Origin: CAVQTK01 sp963716455
GTDB lineage: Bacteria > Pseudomonadota > Gammaproteobacteria > Coxiellales > Coxiellaceae
Reading direction: 5' to 3'
Length of the DNA stretch: 49,130 nt
NCBI GenBank assembly: GCA_963716455.1
Contig: CAVQTK010000001.1
Span: 1 to 49,130, forward strand
The notes beneath the pieces are model-generated. The model searched no databases. It was not told where the DNA came from and was given only the letters and a program-made list of their open reading frames with translations. Positions 25,428 through 34,809 of this stretch are shown here, one piece after another. Made by a program: the position numbers and the translations under genes. The first letter of the stretch is position 1. Each line of letters opens with the position of its first letter.

Positions 25428-26820
25428 TTATTCCTCCAACCACCTTAGCTAACAATGCATCTTTAATCCTTTGAAGACGTGGTTCCAGTTGCACTGAATA
25501 ATTAGTAATCTCGCTATTAGTAAATTGCAATCTTTGTTGCTGGCTTAATCGCTGGATAGTTGTAATGGAGGGAAGATCATAAATTAGCTTACCCTTCTGA
25601 AAAATGGGCTGCAATAAATCTTCATAGTGATCTCCACCAACTAACAAATTATCTGCAATTCCTAACTCACTGTCATAAATTATATCAGCTAAAAATCGAT
25701 TCTGCTGATAGAAGCGGCGGACTTGTGGAATACCTGGGTTAGTTGTTTTATCTGCTTGATTTGAGAGCTTAATCTTATATTGCCATACGCCCTGCTCATC
25801 ACGTATCGCACTTAGCTTATAGACCATATCTAAGGCAGGGTGATCATATGCAGTGGTCATTCGTGTGCCAACCCCCCATATGTCAATGGATGCACCAAGT
25901 TGTTTAAGCTGAGTGATAATATACTCATCTAAATCTCCACTCGCCATAATTTTGGTATGGGCAAAACCGGCTGCATTTAACCGCTGTCGAGCTTGTCGAC
26001 TTAAGGCATTTAAATCCCCCGAGTCTAAGCGTACTGCTAATAATTCCTTGCCTTTTAAACGCAGTTGTTGCCCAACGCGTATAGCATGATCTATACCTTG
26101 GATCGTATCATAGGTATCCACTAACAAAACGGTGTTTCCAGGCTCAACTTGAGCAAAATGAGTAAAAGCAGTGAGCTCATCGGCAAAGGCCATCACCCAG
26201 CTATGGGCCATGGTCCCTCGAACAGGAATGCCGTAATTTTTAGCCGCCAAGGTATTCGAAACCGCTTCGCAACCTCCAACAAAAGCCGCACGACTGGCTG
26301 TCATGCCCCCATCTGGTCCTTGCGCACGTCGCAGACCAAATTCTATTACGGGGTCACCCTTTGCTGCAGCACAAACACGAGACGCTTTGGTAGCGATTAG
26401 AGAGGCAAAACTAAACCGATTTACTAATGGTGTTTCAATTAATTGAGCTTGCAATATGGGCCCTTGAACTCTTAGTACCGGTTCGTTAGGAAATATTAAC
26501 TGTCCTTCAGGAATGGCATACACATCACCGGTAAAATGTAATTGCTGCAAGTAAGTTAAAAAGGCTTCACTAAACAAGGGTAAACCTTGCATATCGCGGA
26601 TAGTAGCTAAATAGTCTAATTCTTCGGTAACAAAGCGCCAATTAGCTAGATAATCCACCACACTTGCAAGACCACAACTTATTACATAATTACTTTGAAA
26701 AGGATTGTGTCGATAAAATAAGTGAAAGGTCGCTTCCCGCTCAGCCATACCTAATCGCCAGTAACCGTAAGCCATGGTTAGCTGATAAAAGTCTGTTAAT
26801 AAGGCCGAATTTACTGTCAT
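25405..26820 (-). CDS. pncB: Nicotinate phosphoribosyltransferase
   Basis: Joins nicotinate to PRPP to form nicotinate mononucleotide in the Preiss-Handler pathway. It begins MTVNSALLTDFYQLTMAYGYW, and holds EFGLRRAQGPDGGMTASRAAFVGG, the GTMAHSWVMAF block with the catalytic His, and VDTYDTIQG and VRLDSGDL. The 471-residue length fits the family. It is the first gene of a two-gene unit with pncA; a hairpin terminator lies 20 bp upstream of its start and insulates it from the gene before. With the pair, the cell could rebuild NAD from host nicotinamide. Confidence 0.95.
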   Translation of the reverse strand: MTVNSALLTDFYQLTMAYGYWRLGMAEREATFHLFYRHNPFQSNYVISCGLASVVDYLANWRFVTEELDYLATIRDMQGLPLFSEAFLTYLQQLHFTGDVYAIPEGQLIFPNEPVLRVQGPILQAQLIETPLVNRFSFASLIATKASRVCAAAKGDPVIEFGLRRAQGPDGGMTASRAAFVGGCEAVSNTLAAKNYGIPVRGTMAHSWVMAFADELTAFTHFAQVEPGNTVLLVDTYDTIQGIDHAIRVGQQLRLKGKELLAVRLDSGDLNALSRQARQRLNAAGFAHTKIMASGDLDEYIITQLKQLGASIDIWGVGTRMTTAYDHPALDMVYKLSAIRDEQGVWQYKIKLSNQADKTTNPGIPQVRRFYQQNRFLADIIYDSELGIADNLLVGGDHYEDLLQPIFQKGKLIYDLPSITTIQRLSQQQRLQFTNSEITNYSVQLEPRLQRIKDALLAKVVGGISEGSANS

Positions 26821-26840
26821 CTCACCTATCTTAGAAGAAG

Positions 26841-26864
26841 GGGCTTAGGAATTAACCTAAGCCC
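26841..26864 (-). terminator. Rho-independent-like terminator
   Basis: A perfect 9-bp stem GGGCTTAGG/CCTAAGCCC (26841-26849 and 26856-26864) with a 6-base loop. On the minus strand it is followed by CTTCTTCT, a pyrimidine-rich but not pure U tail. It lies between the stop of the 26.9-28.1 kb gene and the start of pncB, so it would end the upstream transcript. Confidence 0.65.
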
Positions 26865-26890
26865 AAGCAACGAAAGGAGCAGTTCGCCAA

Positions 26891-28125
26891 TTAAGTGAAA
26901 TTAGTAGGAGAAGGGGTATCGGTACGAGCTTGCGTAGAGGTGATGGTAGAAGATGATAATGACGATGAAGAGGAGGACGAGGATGAGGATGAGGAACCTG
27001 GCATAAAACTGTTAGGGTGACCACCCTGACCAGAACTACTCAGATTAGTAAGAGAAATTGCAGACCTTTTGGTTTTCTTTGGCTGAGTTGACTGTGGTGT
27101 TGGAGATAACTCACCATTTTCTCCTTGGACTTGTTGTTCTAAATTCCTAGGCCGGGGTCTGATAGGGGGGCGTTTTCTTTCCTGGTTCTGGCTACTTTCA
27201 TCTTCATCATCCTGTTGTTCAACATAACCCTGTGGAGCTGGAGTTCCAGCACCATCTCGACCATCAAGCTGATCATATCCTTTAGTTATGTCTCCTAAAT
27301 AGTTTGGAAATCTTTGCTGCGTGCATTTACTACCAAAGATCAAATGCATTCCTGCATAACCCAGCAGAGGTTTAAACACAGCAATTCCAGCTTCAACAGC
27401 CATATATGGTAGTTTTCCATATTTATCCATTAATTCTGAAACGTTTAATAAAACATCCAAATGGAGCCCTTCAGCAATTAAATCCGCTCCTATACTTACA
27501 GTAAATGCCAACAACCATTTAGCCAAAGCCTGCTTTTGTAACTCAGGTGCAAGCGGATAACCTCCTGTTCTGTTTCTCATTTTTTGACAGCATTTTACCA
27601 GTGCTGCGAGGAGAAGTGCTCCAGGAATAGGGGCGCCTGCAACTATCGCTACCATCGCTTTTTCACCCAACTGATCTACCACGTATTTGATAACTTGTGG
27701 AGAAAATGCCTGCAACCCAGCATAAGTGATATCAGCAACAAAATTCCCATAAGTACCATACTTGAAAACAGATGCCCAAGAACCTGTGGTACAAGGTTGG
27801 CATTTTCGCCCTTTTTCTTCTAAAATGGGATCATCTTCACCCCCATCTAAATTAACTTCTAAGGTGCCGTCGTCGTTAGGGAGCGAGTTATTTCTTGATA
27901 TCCTAGATTCCTCTCTAGTGGGATTTCTGTATCCGTTCTAGATTGAATAGTTTGATTAACGACTGAGGGTCTACTAGAACTAGATGTAGTCCGAGGATCA
28001 ACTTCTTCGTACCGCGGTCTGGTTCCTTCACCTTCGTCATCTAACGACTCCGTTTGAATTAATGATCCCCTATCCCCAGTTCTTACGTCAGATGTTTTTC
28101 CAAATACATAATTATACAATCTCAT
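26891..28125 (-). pseudogene. Membrane-associated protein of unknown role, frameshifted, with a Ser-rich tail
   Basis: Two frames make one product. The first starts at ATG 28125 after AGGAGA, reads MRLYNYVFGKTSDVRTGDRG, then an acidic/polar region, and stops after SLTTTAP. The second frame is open from about 27945 and continues past the stop: NNSLPNDDGTLEVNLDGGED, CQPCTTGSWASVFKYGTYGN, then AFSPQVIKYVVDQLG. A one-base change near 27895-27945 would join them into about 410 residues. The second half has hydrophobic segments (AMVAIVAGAPIPGALLLAAL, WLLAFTVSIGADLIAEG) followed by a Pro/Arg/Gln-rich stretch and a run of about 14 Ser broken by one Leu. I do not recognise the family. Low-complexity C-terminal tails occur in secreted effectors of intracellular bacteria, but nothing here proves secretion. 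Confidence 0.6.
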
Positions 28126-28416
28126 AGATGTTCTCCTTTTTTTTATAAAAAACAATTATCCTCATCGCTCAGTGATCACCTTCTATCAGTTACGCATACC
28201 GAGCATTAAGAATAGTGCCACAGGAAAAAGAGTCTGGCAAGGATTAATCAACAAATGGTACATAACAAACAAATCTAATTTAGAGGAGAATTGGTAACAA
28301 CTCATGGGGTACTTTAATCTATTGAATTAATTAAAAAATAAACCTATAAAGAATCATTTTCGTAGAAAATTCTTTGCCGATGGGGTTCGCCTCTTTGATT
28401 GCTGGAGAGTTAGTTT

Positions 28417-29496
28417 TTAAAAGGAATTTTTACTTTCTACTGTATTGCGCTTGTAAGTAAAAAATTCGGAAACACTCAGCATAGACATCAACAACAACAG
28501 TTCAGCGGCAATTTTACTGTATAGAATATTAAACCCATATTTGTTGATGGTATTAATTAAACCGTAGATTACGAAGGCCAATAAACCGGTAGTTAAAGAA
28601 TAGCGTAAAATACCTGAAAGAGAATTGTAGACTCGTTTTTTAAAAAGACGACGTCGATTCCATTTAAAGTTAAAAGACGCAGCTATAACACGCCCCAAAA
28701 TGACTGCAGATAAAATATCTTGAAAAAAGCCATATGAGAAAAGAAACACACTGAAATCTAAAATGGTTGAAAAAACTGAAAGAGAGGAATAACGGACAAA
28801 CACTAAATAAATTTTTATGGAGTCCATCAAAGGGTTAAAATGTGAAGCAGCGTTGTTAGCAATATAAATGGTTTTAATTGCAATTTGATTGATTTTAAGA
28901 TGTTGCTCGGCAGCTAACAATAGCATTTCTAATTCTAAATCATATCCCATAGCCTTTCTTTTAAGTACGGAACGCATTAATTGAGACGGAATGCCACGTA
29001 AACCCGTTTGAGTATCCCGCAGATTGGAAGTACACACTTGCCGAAAAACAAAACCGGTCATTGCATTGCCTATTTTACTTCGCCAAGGAACATTTTTTAA
29101 TTGAAAACCCCGTACTCCTAGATGCAGTTCTTGCGGAGCATTAATTAAGGCGGTAGTTAACGCCAGTATATCTTCCACCGAATGCTGACCGTCTGCATCC
29201 GCAGTCACTACGCCAATGGCATGCTGGCCAAAGACATTTAAATAATGATTGAACGCTGTTTTTAATGCTTGCCCTTTGCCTAAGTTAACCGCATGCCGCA
29301 CTATCTCTACCTGATAATCCGCTAACATGGTGAAGAGCGGATGTAACACGGGATCGGAACCATCATCTACAACTATAATTGGTTGAGTAGGGCGCTGTTC
29401 GCGCAGATTTTTAATTAGCGTAACTAATTGTTCATCCGGTTGATAAGCCGGAATCACTATAGCTGGAAGAAGGTTTGTATGAGAAATAAATGACAT
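28417..29496 (-). CDS. Family 2 glycosyltransferase with GtrA-like membrane domain
   Basis: Residues 1-230 form a GT-A glycosyltransferase: IVIPAYQPDEQL, VVDDGSDP around 41-48, and the DADGQH metal motif near 101-106. The C-terminal 130 residues hold about four hydrophobic segments typical of GtrA-like domains (FSTILDFSVFLFSYGFF, ILGRVIAASFNFKWNRRRLF, YSLTTGLLAFVIYGLI). The fusion suggests transfer of a sugar to a polyprenyl phosphate and its flipping or use in the envelope. At 359 residues it is complete. It is the last gene of a minus-strand run after gcvH. Confidence 0.85.
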   Translation of the reverse strand: MSFISHTNLLPAIVIPAYQPDEQLVTLIKNLREQRPTQPIIVVDDGSDPVLHPLFTMLADYQVEIVRHAVNLGKGQALKTAFNHYLNVFGQHAIGVVTADADGQHSVEDILALTTALINAPQELHLGVRGFQLKNVPWRSKIGNAMTGFVFRQVCTSNLRDTQTGLRGIPSQLMRSVLKRKAMGYDLELEMLLLAAEQHLKINQIAIKTIYIANNAASHFNPLMDSIKIYLVFVRYSSLSVFSTILDFSVFLFSYGFFQDILSAVILGRVIAASFNFKWNRRRLFKKRVYNSLSGILRYSLTTGLLAFVIYGLINTINKYGFNILYSKIAAELLLLMSMLSVSEFFTYKRNTVESKNSF

Positions 29497-29559
29497 GGTG
29501 ATATCTTCTGTATAAGAATTATTTTTTGTATTGTTTACTTGCTTTCGATTTATTTTTAA

Positions 29560-29949
29560 TTACTCTTTGGCAATAAGCTCTTTATAATGATCTGCATCTA
29601 ATAATCCTGCTAGTTGAGTGTTGTCGTCAAATTTTAAACGGCATATCCACCCTTCGCCATAAGGATCTTCATTAATTGAATTAGGATTTTGTTGCAGTTT
29701 CTCATTGATGGCAACAACTGTCCCAGTAACAGGACTATATACATCTGCAGCAGTTTTAACCGATTCCACTACTGCCATTTCTTGTCCTTGTTGTACTTGT
29801 TTTTCTAATTCCGGTAGTTCTACAAAAACTATATCCCCTAATAATTGCTGGGCGTGATCAGTAATACCTATAACAATCATATCAGATTCTACTCTGACCC
29901 ATGCATGAGTGGGACTGTAGAGTAATTCACCTGGAAAATCCTTTTTCAT
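29560..29949 (-). CDS. gcvH: Glycine cleavage system H protein
   Basis: Lipoyl carrier that moves the aminomethyl group between the P, T and L proteins of glycine cleavage. The lipoylated Lys is K65 in VESVKTAADVYSP. The fold is complete (YSPTHAWVRVE, GDIVFVELPE, GEGWICRLK) at 129 residues. ATG 29949 follows AGGAGG directly; an upstream start would reach into ubiI. No gcvP or gcvT lies in the window, so this copy stands apart from the rest of the system; it could also serve as a lipoyl relay. Confidence 0.95.
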   Translation of the reverse strand: MKKDFPGELLYSPTHAWVRVESDMIVIGITDHAQQLLGDIVFVELPELEKQVQQGQEMAVVESVKTAADVYSPVTGTVVAINEKLQQNPNSINEDPYGEGWICRLKFDDNTQLAGLLDADHYKELIAKE

Positions 29950-29984
29950 TTTACCTCCTAAATAACCGTAACTGTTCACGAGGT

Positions 29985-31190
29985 TCAATTTGCCGAAGAA
30001 GCTAAATTAGGCAAATCGCCTTGTTCTCCTACAGCATAATACATAATTTTATTTTTAAGGAGCTGCATTTGATCCATTATATTTAAGCCCTGGCTACGGC
30101 ATTGTACCAGCCAAGTGGGGCCAGCAGCAAATAACTCTTTGAAGCCTAACATGGCCATTTGCATAGTACAATTATACCCTTTACGCCAGCGTTGATAACG
30201 ACGCAAGGTACGCAAACTGCCTATATCGCTACCTTTTTCACCCGCTTCTAAAAGAACCTGAGCTAAACAAGCTGCATCCATTAAACCTAAATTAATCCCT
30301 TGGCCTGCTAAAGGGTGGATAGTATGAGCAGCATCCCCAATTAAGGCCAAGCGCGGCTTTACATATTCTCGAGCATGCGACATAACTAAAGGTAAAACTT
30401 TAAGATCAGTTAAGAGCTCCATCTTGCCCAAGCGCTGCTTTAAGGCTTGAGTTAATTGAAAATTAAAATCCAGTAACGGCAAATGCATTAATTCTTCTGC
30501 ATGTTGTAAAGACGTGGACCAAACGATCGCAACCTGATGACTGTTGGCTAAGGGTAAGACGCCTAAGGGCCCATCGGGCAAAAAACTTTGCCAACCTGTT
30601 TCCTGATGTGGCTTTTCACAACCTGCAACAGCAATGATGGCCTGTTGTTGATAGGAACGTTTGTACACGGGTATCGCCATCTGCTTCCGCAACCAAGAAT
30701 CACTTCCATCCGCACCTATTATCAAATCAGCAGAAATATCACTTTGGTCGGTGAACTGTAACTTTAATTGCTGTGGCTCATATATAATTTGTTCTGGCTG
30801 TTTTGGACACAACAATCTCACATGGGTAAAATTTTGCAAATGCTGCCACAGAATTTTGATTAGAACACGATTTTCTACGATAAACCCCAGCTCTGCAGTT
30901 CCTATTTCTGCACTATCAAATGTAATCTCGCCACCACCTAAATGATCCCAGACTCGTAGTTTACGCAATGGGCTTACTGAAGCGGCAGAAAGCTGCGACC
31001 AAATTCCTAAATTGGCCAAAATTCTTTGTGAAGTTAAGTTAATCGCACTGACTCGTGAATCTAAGTCGTTTTCCTTTTTTTCTTGCAGCGATGGTAACTT
31101 AGTTTCTACGAGGGTAATAGGAACAGAGGATTTGGCTAATGCGGCAGCTAAAGTTAAACCTACTATCCCTCCACCAACAATAACGATCAT
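29985..31190 (-). CDS. ubiI: UbiI/VisC-like FAD-dependent hydroxylase
   Basis: Flavin monooxygenase of the UbiH/COQ6 family that puts hydroxyl groups on the ubiquinone ring. It has the N-terminal dinucleotide fold VGGGIVGLTLAAALA, DSRVSAINLTSQRILANLGIW, the second FAD motif ALIGDAAHTIHPLAGQGINLG, and LIIGADGSDSWLR. It resembles E. coli VisC/UbiI more than UbiH, for example in FIVEN and LGVWxxL-type blocks. At 401 residues it is full length. Its start overlaps the end of the other hydroxylase by 4 bases, so both are co-translated. Which ring position it hydroxylates is not proved by sequence alone. Confidence 0.88.
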   Translation of the reverse strand: MIVIVGGGIVGLTLAAALAKSSVPITLVETKLPSLQEKKENDLDSRVSAINLTSQRILANLGIWSQLSAASVSPLRKLRVWDHLGGGEITFDSAEIGTAELGFIVENRVLIKILWQHLQNFTHVRLLCPKQPEQIIYEPQQLKLQFTDQSDISADLIIGADGSDSWLRKQMAIPVYKRSYQQQAIIAVAGCEKPHQETGWQSFLPDGPLGVLPLANSHQVAIVWSTSLQHAEELMHLPLLDFNFQLTQALKQRLGKMELLTDLKVLPLVMSHAREYVKPRLALIGDAAHTIHPLAGQGINLGLMDAACLAQVLLEAGEKGSDIGSLRTLRRYQRWRKGYNCTMQMAMLGFKELFAAGPTWLVQCRSQGLNIMDQMQLLKNKIMYYAVGEQGDLPNLASSAN

Positions 31191-32428
31191 AAAGTGACTC
31201 CCCGAGCTAAACGAGGTAAGTAACCTGTCAAACCCATTAGGCGTTTAGCTAGTCTGCGCTTTAAAGGCGGAAATAAATCAGTTGATAATAATCCCAGGCT
31301 GCGTAAATTACCCAATCCAGGAATTTGCAAATCAAATAATTGGCTCATTCCTTTATTAAAACAATACATCCAATTTTGGTCTTTCTGCCGCTTTTGATAG
31401 TAAGATTCCAATATCCTTGGACTGCCCAACCAATTTTTATTTTTTCGCGCTTCAACGAGTATTTCACTCAACATGGCAACATCACGAAGCGCCAGGTTAA
31501 AACCTTGTGCAGCTAATGGATAAAGTGTATGCGCAGCATTGCCTAATAAAACCACCCCCGGGCGAATTTGCTCTTGAGCAATTATTAGCTGTAAAGGGTA
31601 GGATTTGCCACGGGTTAAAATTTGGATATTTCCTAAACGTTCTCCGAAACTAGCTTGCAAAAAAGCGGTTAATTGCGTATCTGACCACAATGTCACTTGA
31701 TTCGCGGTGTCAGTATCTAAAGTCCACACCAATTGACCTTGGTGCGGATTGATTAAGGGTAAAACTGCTAAAATCCCTTGGGTAGTAAAACGTTCAAAGG
31801 CTCTATTTTGGTGCGGTAGAGAAAAATGCAGGGTCACAGTTATGGCCATTTCTTGAATGTCCTCAATTTTGACATCAATATTAAGCAATTGTCGGGTGGT
31901 AGAATTCGCTCCGTCTGCTCCAATAAGTAAATCTGTAGATAAAGTTTTTTCTCCTTCAAAGGTTTCTACGGTAATCTGCTTACCGTCTTTCTCTATCAGA
32001 GACTGGATATTGATGACCTTTTCAATTGCAAGAAAATGTACCTCAGGTTGATGGCTTGCTTGTTGGTATAAGATTTGCTGCAGTTGTTCCATTGGCGCCA
32101 CAAAGCCTAAAGCAGGAACCTGTTCTTCAGCAGCACGAAAGCAAACACTTCCAAAACGTTTTTGTTCAGAAACATGAACCGCAAGAATTGGAACCGCCTT
32201 TGTCGCAAGTTTTTCCCATAAACCCATAGTTTGCAAAATTCGCTGACTACCATAGGATAACGACAAGGGACGACCATCGTGATTATGAGTAGCGGTAAAA
32301 TCAGGCAAATGGGTTTCCAATAAGGCAATACTGAACCCTTGATTTTGCAATGCGACAGCCAAACTCGTCCCAACTAGACCCGCGCCAACAATAATTAAAT
32401 CATAATGACGAGATAGTGTTTCTTCCAT
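31187..32428 (-). CDS. ubiH: UbiH-like FAD-dependent hydroxylase
   Basis: Second flavin monooxygenase for ubiquinone synthesis. It reads YDLIIVGAGLVGTSLAVAL, HDGRPLSLSYGSQRIL, the UbiH-type NRAFERFTTQGILAVLPL and VLLGNAAHTLYPLAAQGFNL. These blocks match E. coli UbiH better than UbiI. ATG 32428 gives the usual N-terminus; the TTG seven codons upstream lacks a ribosome-binding site. It heads a run ubiH-ubiI-gcvH-glycosyltransferase. The protein is 413 residues. Presence of both hydroxylases indicates aerobic respiration with ubiquinone. Confidence 0.88.
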   Translation of the reverse strand: MEETLSRHYDLIIVGAGLVGTSLAVALQNQGFSIALLETHLPDFTATHNHDGRPLSLSYGSQRILQTMGLWEKLATKAVPILAVHVSEQKRFGSVCFRAAEEQVPALGFVAPMEQLQQILYQQASHQPEVHFLAIEKVINIQSLIEKDGKQITVETFEGEKTLSTDLLIGADGANSTTRQLLNIDVKIEDIQEMAITVTLHFSLPHQNRAFERFTTQGILAVLPLINPHQGQLVWTLDTDTANQVTLWSDTQLTAFLQASFGERLGNIQILTRGKSYPLQLIIAQEQIRPGVVLLGNAAHTLYPLAAQGFNLALRDVAMLSEILVEARKNKNWLGSPRILESYYQKRQKDQNWMYCFNKGMSQLFDLQIPGLGNLRSLGLLSTDLFPPLKRRLAKRLMGLTGYLPRLARGVTL

Positions 32429-32611
32429 CAATTTGTCCGGATATTCCAATTAAAATTAGGAGGGACACAATCATTCATAAAATGTTACCGCTTTGTATAA
32501 GAAAAAATATTTTAATTCAATAAATTACTTTAAAAAATTAAAATTCATGATTAAAAAAATGTTCCAAAGATAATACTATTCGGTCAATCTTTAGAGCAAT
32601 AACCAAACGCA

Positions 32612-32733
32612 GTCATTGCGACCCGAGCGCGAGCGAGGGGGAAGCAATACAGTACAATGCTTGTATTAACTGATTTACTTTGTACACATAATGGACTGGA
32701 TTGCATTCACTCGCAAACTCGTTCGCATATGAC
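32612..32733. repeat. Short inverted-repeat element
   Basis: The left arm begins GTCATTGCGACCCGAGCGCG (32612-32631) and continues to 32652. The right arm (32696-32733) is a diverged reverse complement ending in ATATGAC. Arms share GTCAT, GCGA, GCGAG and GCAATNCAG. The element occupies the middle of the gene-free stretch 32429-32795 between ubiH and mvaD. It resembles the small palindromic repeats common in intracellular bacterial genomes. I see no promoter or ORF in the rest of the gap. Confidence 0.5.
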
Positions 32734-32795
32734 AAATGTCTTAAACTAACGCCCATGCGTAGTCTGCAGCGGCAATCCAGAAAAAATTGAAAAAT

Positions 32796-33851
32796 TTAGA
32801 TTACTTTGCCGCACTTCGCTTCAACCACGCTAGCCCTCTCACAGCGGTTCCAGTTCGCATTAAAAGGCACGCACACTTCCATATTGGCAAACTGATCTTG
32901 AACCGCTATTTCATCATCAACTAAATATAATAATTTTAAATTAGCTCCCGCATCTTGAGTGAAATAAATGGGCAAACCCTCTGCACGCAACTGCCATATT
33001 TTGTGCATGGCAGCTAAAGTTTGTGGCTGAGAATAGATAATCGGCGGCCAAGAGCTCATCATAGTAGCGTGCATGGCCAACGCATTGGCTTCTGCTACTG
33101 CACCTAACTGGTGAAAATCCCGATTAGCAATTGCAGCTTTTAATTTATGCATATCTGTCTTGACTTGTTCAGGCCATGCCGCATAAAGTTGAGAAGTTTT
33201 TAAGGTTCGTTGCATGGCTTCACGTGAAGATAAAAATTTTGGCTGGGAATGAAGTAACAGCAACCCAACACGTAATGCGGGCCAGGTAAAATTGAGTGGC
33301 AATCCATGACTATCCATGCCGTCTTCTTTAACCCCCACCTGCCATTCCACAAACCCATTCCAAATCGAACGCGCCGCACTCCCACTACCTATGCGCGCTA
33401 AAATGGACAAAGAAGTTTTCTCTAAGTCCCAAGCATACAGTCGATCTAATGCTAGCACTAATGCCGCAGCACCGCATGCTGAAGAAGCTAAACCCGCTGC
33501 AAGTGGAATATTCATTTGGGAAAAAACTTGGTAGCGAATTTCAGGAGAAGGGCGAAACAAATCTAGAAAAGCCACCAAGCGTTGGCCAAAGTTACTGGTT
33601 AATGGCATCGCTGTATCATTTAAAAAAATCAGATCCTTTTGGGCAGTGATCTCCTGCACAGTTGTAAACGCACCCTTATCACCTAAACTAACCGACAAAC
33701 TAGAAGTTACTGGCAAATTTAATTCGGAGTCTCTTTTCCCCCAATATTTACATAATGCAATATTGGTGGGGGCAAAAGCATTATTTTCCTTACCACTAAC
33801 CTTCTTGGATCGGTTAGCTAAAATTTGTTGCACTATCTCATATTTTTTCAT
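32796..33851 (-). CDS. mvaD: Diphosphomevalonate decarboxylase
   Basis: Decarboxylates mevalonate-5-diphosphate to isopentenyl diphosphate, the last step of the mevalonate route. It carries the family motifs APTNIALCKYWGKRD, LPVTSSLSVSLG, the ATP loop LASSACGAAALVLALDRLY, GSGSAARSIWNGFVEW and the C-terminal DAGANLKLLY. The 351-residue length is right. It overlaps the preceding GHMP kinase by 14 bases and ends the four-gene minus-strand set. It is cytosolic. The presence of this enzyme makes the eukaryote-style mevalonate route the likely isoprenoid supply in this organism. Confidence 0.95.
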   Translation of the reverse strand: MKKYEIVQQILANRSKKVSGKENNAFAPTNIALCKYWGKRDSELNLPVTSSLSVSLGDKGAFTTVQEITAQKDLIFLNDTAMPLTSNFGQRLVAFLDLFRPSPEIRYQVFSQMNIPLAAGLASSACGAAALVLALDRLYAWDLEKTSLSILARIGSGSAARSIWNGFVEWQVGVKEDGMDSHGLPLNFTWPALRVGLLLLHSQPKFLSSREAMQRTLKTSQLYAAWPEQVKTDMHKLKAAIANRDFHQLGAVAEANALAMHATMMSSWPPIIYSQPQTLAAMHKIWQLRAEGLPIYFTQDAGANLKLLYLVDDEIAVQDQFANMEVCVPFNANWNRCERASVVEAKCGKVI

Positions 33852-34800
33852 ACTGCTTTTCTACTTGATAACCTATAGAACTTATTGTTATTGGAATTTG
33901 TTTAATTCCCAAGCGCTGCTGTTTCACATTTAGAGGAAATAAATCTGTTGGCAAAGTACCTAAACCTACGACACAATCCCCTAAACCCGAACCGGAAATT
34001 TTTGCCCCATAAATGGTTGATTGTTGTAAAAGCTGAGCGATTAATTCATTTAGGATGGGGTTGCTTACGCCTAATGCTGCTTGTAAACCTTGGTGTTGGT
34101 TCATCCATTGTCCTAAAGCTTGCCAATTTTTTTGTTGCAGCGCGATAACAGCTCCCTGGGAACAAGCGTCTATAGCAGCAAAAAGATGTTCATAAAACTC
34201 TGGAAATTGCTGGCACTGCTCTTTTACCCGTCGAATTACTTCAGGAGTAGGCATCTTACTTCCAGAATAAACTAAAATGACTTCCGGCTGTACTTTTATG
34301 GATTGAATTTCAAGCGGCTGAATTCGATAAGATACCACACCCCCCCAAATTGCAGCAGCCACATCAGCTCCAGAACCTATACCCTGTACAGATAAAATAA
34401 TTTCTTTAGCTGTGTGGAATAATTGCAGTAAAGTTATTGGTTTTGCTAACCATTGGTTTAGCGCTCCTAGGGTAGCAACTACTACTGCGGCGGAGGAGCC
34501 TAAACCCACCTCGGCTGAAAATTCTGCCTCTATCTCTAGGTCAAAACCACTGGGCAGAAAAGTTAAATAACGCTGAATGACAGTCATTACAAATTCAAAA
34601 GGCGATTGAATGGTAAAATCTTCTAACGAAACTTGACACTTACCTAAGGTGGAACGGATTTGAATAGAACAACCCTGCTTGGGGGTTAAAGTTACTTGCA
34701 AGCGCCGATCAACTGCAGCACAAAGGGCCAATTTACCTTGAAGAACAGCATGCTCTCCAAAAAGCATAATATTACCCGGAGCAGAGCTAGCATATTGCAT
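33838..34800 (-). CDS. GHMP kinase, mevalonate or phosphomevalonate kinase
   Basis: A 320-residue GHMP-superfamily kinase. The motifs are SAPGNIMLFGEHAVLQGKLAL (motif 1), EVGLGSSAAVVVATLGAL (ATP loop) and AKISGSGLGDCVVGLG (motif 3). These mark the mevalonate kinase group. Because a second, longer mevalonate-kinase-like gene lies just upstream, one of the two probably takes phosphomevalonate. I cannot tell which from sequence alone. The gene starts 9 bases after the preceding kinase and overlaps mvaD by 14 bases. Confidence 0.85.
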   Translation of the reverse strand: MQYASSAPGNIMLFGEHAVLQGKLALCAAVDRRLQVTLTPKQGCSIQIRSTLGKCQVSLEDFTIQSPFEFVMTVIQRYLTFLPSGFDLEIEAEFSAEVGLGSSAAVVVATLGALNQWLAKPITLLQLFHTAKEIILSVQGIGSGADVAAAIWGGVVSYRIQPLEIQSIKVQPEVILVYSGSKMPTPEVIRRVKEQCQQFPEFYEHLFAAIDACSQGAVIALQQKNWQALGQWMNQHQGLQAALGVSNPILNELIAQLLQQSTIYGAKISGSGLGDCVVGLGTLPTDLFPLNVKQQRLGIKQIPITISSIGYQVEKQYEKI

Positions 34801-34809
34801 AAGAAAAAC

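Noticed and set aside
28126..28416. A possible hairpin and regulatory sequence in the gap before the glycosyltransferase end.
   Set aside because: Only an imperfect AAAGAAT/ATTCTTT pairing was found; no ORF, promoter or repeat could be supported.
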